DNA from: Allacma fusca
Lineage: Eukaryota; Arthropoda; Collembola; Symphypleona; Sminthuridae
NCBI GenBank assembly: GCA_947179485.1
Contig: OX359248.1
Span: 4,791,501-4,855,500, forward strand
Length of the DNA stretch: 64,000 nt
Direction of reading: 5' to 3'
Positions 63,797 through 64,000 of the stretch are shown here, in pieces. Positions within the stretch are counted from its first letter, which is position 1, and each line of letters starts with the position of its first letter. A model generated the notes under the pieces. The model was given only the letters and a program-made list of their open reading frames with translations. It made no database searches and was not told where the DNA came from. The translations under genes and the position numbers were made by a program.

Positions 63797-64000
63797 TGTG
63801 GACAATGCGAGTGAATCACTGTGTCAAAATAGTAATCAATACACAAGCTTTTATTTCAGCGGTCCTGCCATACTCTTTCCACAAATACTGAGTATATAGT
63901 AGTCTTATGCAAAAAAAAATATAATAATAAAATAAAGTTGTAGTGTAATACAAGCAAGAACAAAAGTAAGTGCTATGTCGCCTTGTATCTGCATTAATGC

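Noticed and set aside
1..64000. Bacterial-type features (CRISPR arrays, operons, Shine-Dalgarno sites, replication origins)
   Set aside because: The window is eukaryotic with spliced genes; no regular spacer-repeat arrays other than microsatellites were seen.

Overview
The window is animal nuclear DNA. It is AT-rich, the genes are split by GT-AG introns, and most of the sequence is non-coding with many short microsatellites. Protein-level resemblance (a PAN-domain family of the kind known from insects, an arthropod-style ST6Gal sialyltransferase, a GH16/GNBP-like protein) points to an arthropod. The compact gene cluster next to long empty stretches, and the abundant ACATATGTA and TACA-type repeats, make a crustacean such as a copepod (sea-louse type) my best guess. 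That guess is inference, not proof.

Left part (1-12.4 kb): a minus-strand gene with four small coding exons (70-137 nt) separated by introns of 1.1, 3.5 and 5.6 kb. It encodes a signal peptide, one PAN/apple domain and the start of a second, and it runs off the left edge. Middle (12.4-46.6 kb): no gene I can name. It contains microsatellites, scattered copies of a palindromic motif, a TATA/Inr pair, and several exon-like pieces that I list only at low confidence. The best of these is a possible plus-strand gene end at 39.84-41.50 kb.

Mobile element (46,591-50,490): a complete hAT-superfamily DNA transposon, 3,900 bp long. It has 20-bp terminal inverted repeats (19/20 identical), a perfect 8-bp target duplication TACATCAC, GGTCC/GGTCT-rich subterminal arrays, and a five-exon BED-finger transposase interrupted by one in-frame TAA.

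Right part (50.5-64 kb): after a stretch with a possible gene fragment (51.7-52.1 kb) comes a compact cluster. It holds eIF4E (plus, 4 exons, 206 aa), an ST6Gal-type sialyltransferase (plus, 5 exons, 465 aa), and, converging on it from the right, a two-exon membrane-anchored GH16-like protein (minus, 295 aa) in which the catalytic E-x-D-x-x-E is replaced by Q-I-T-I-V-R. eIF4E acts in the cytosol in translation. The other two are secretory-pathway type II membrane proteins dealing with glycans. Nothing in the sequence shows that they are co-regulated.
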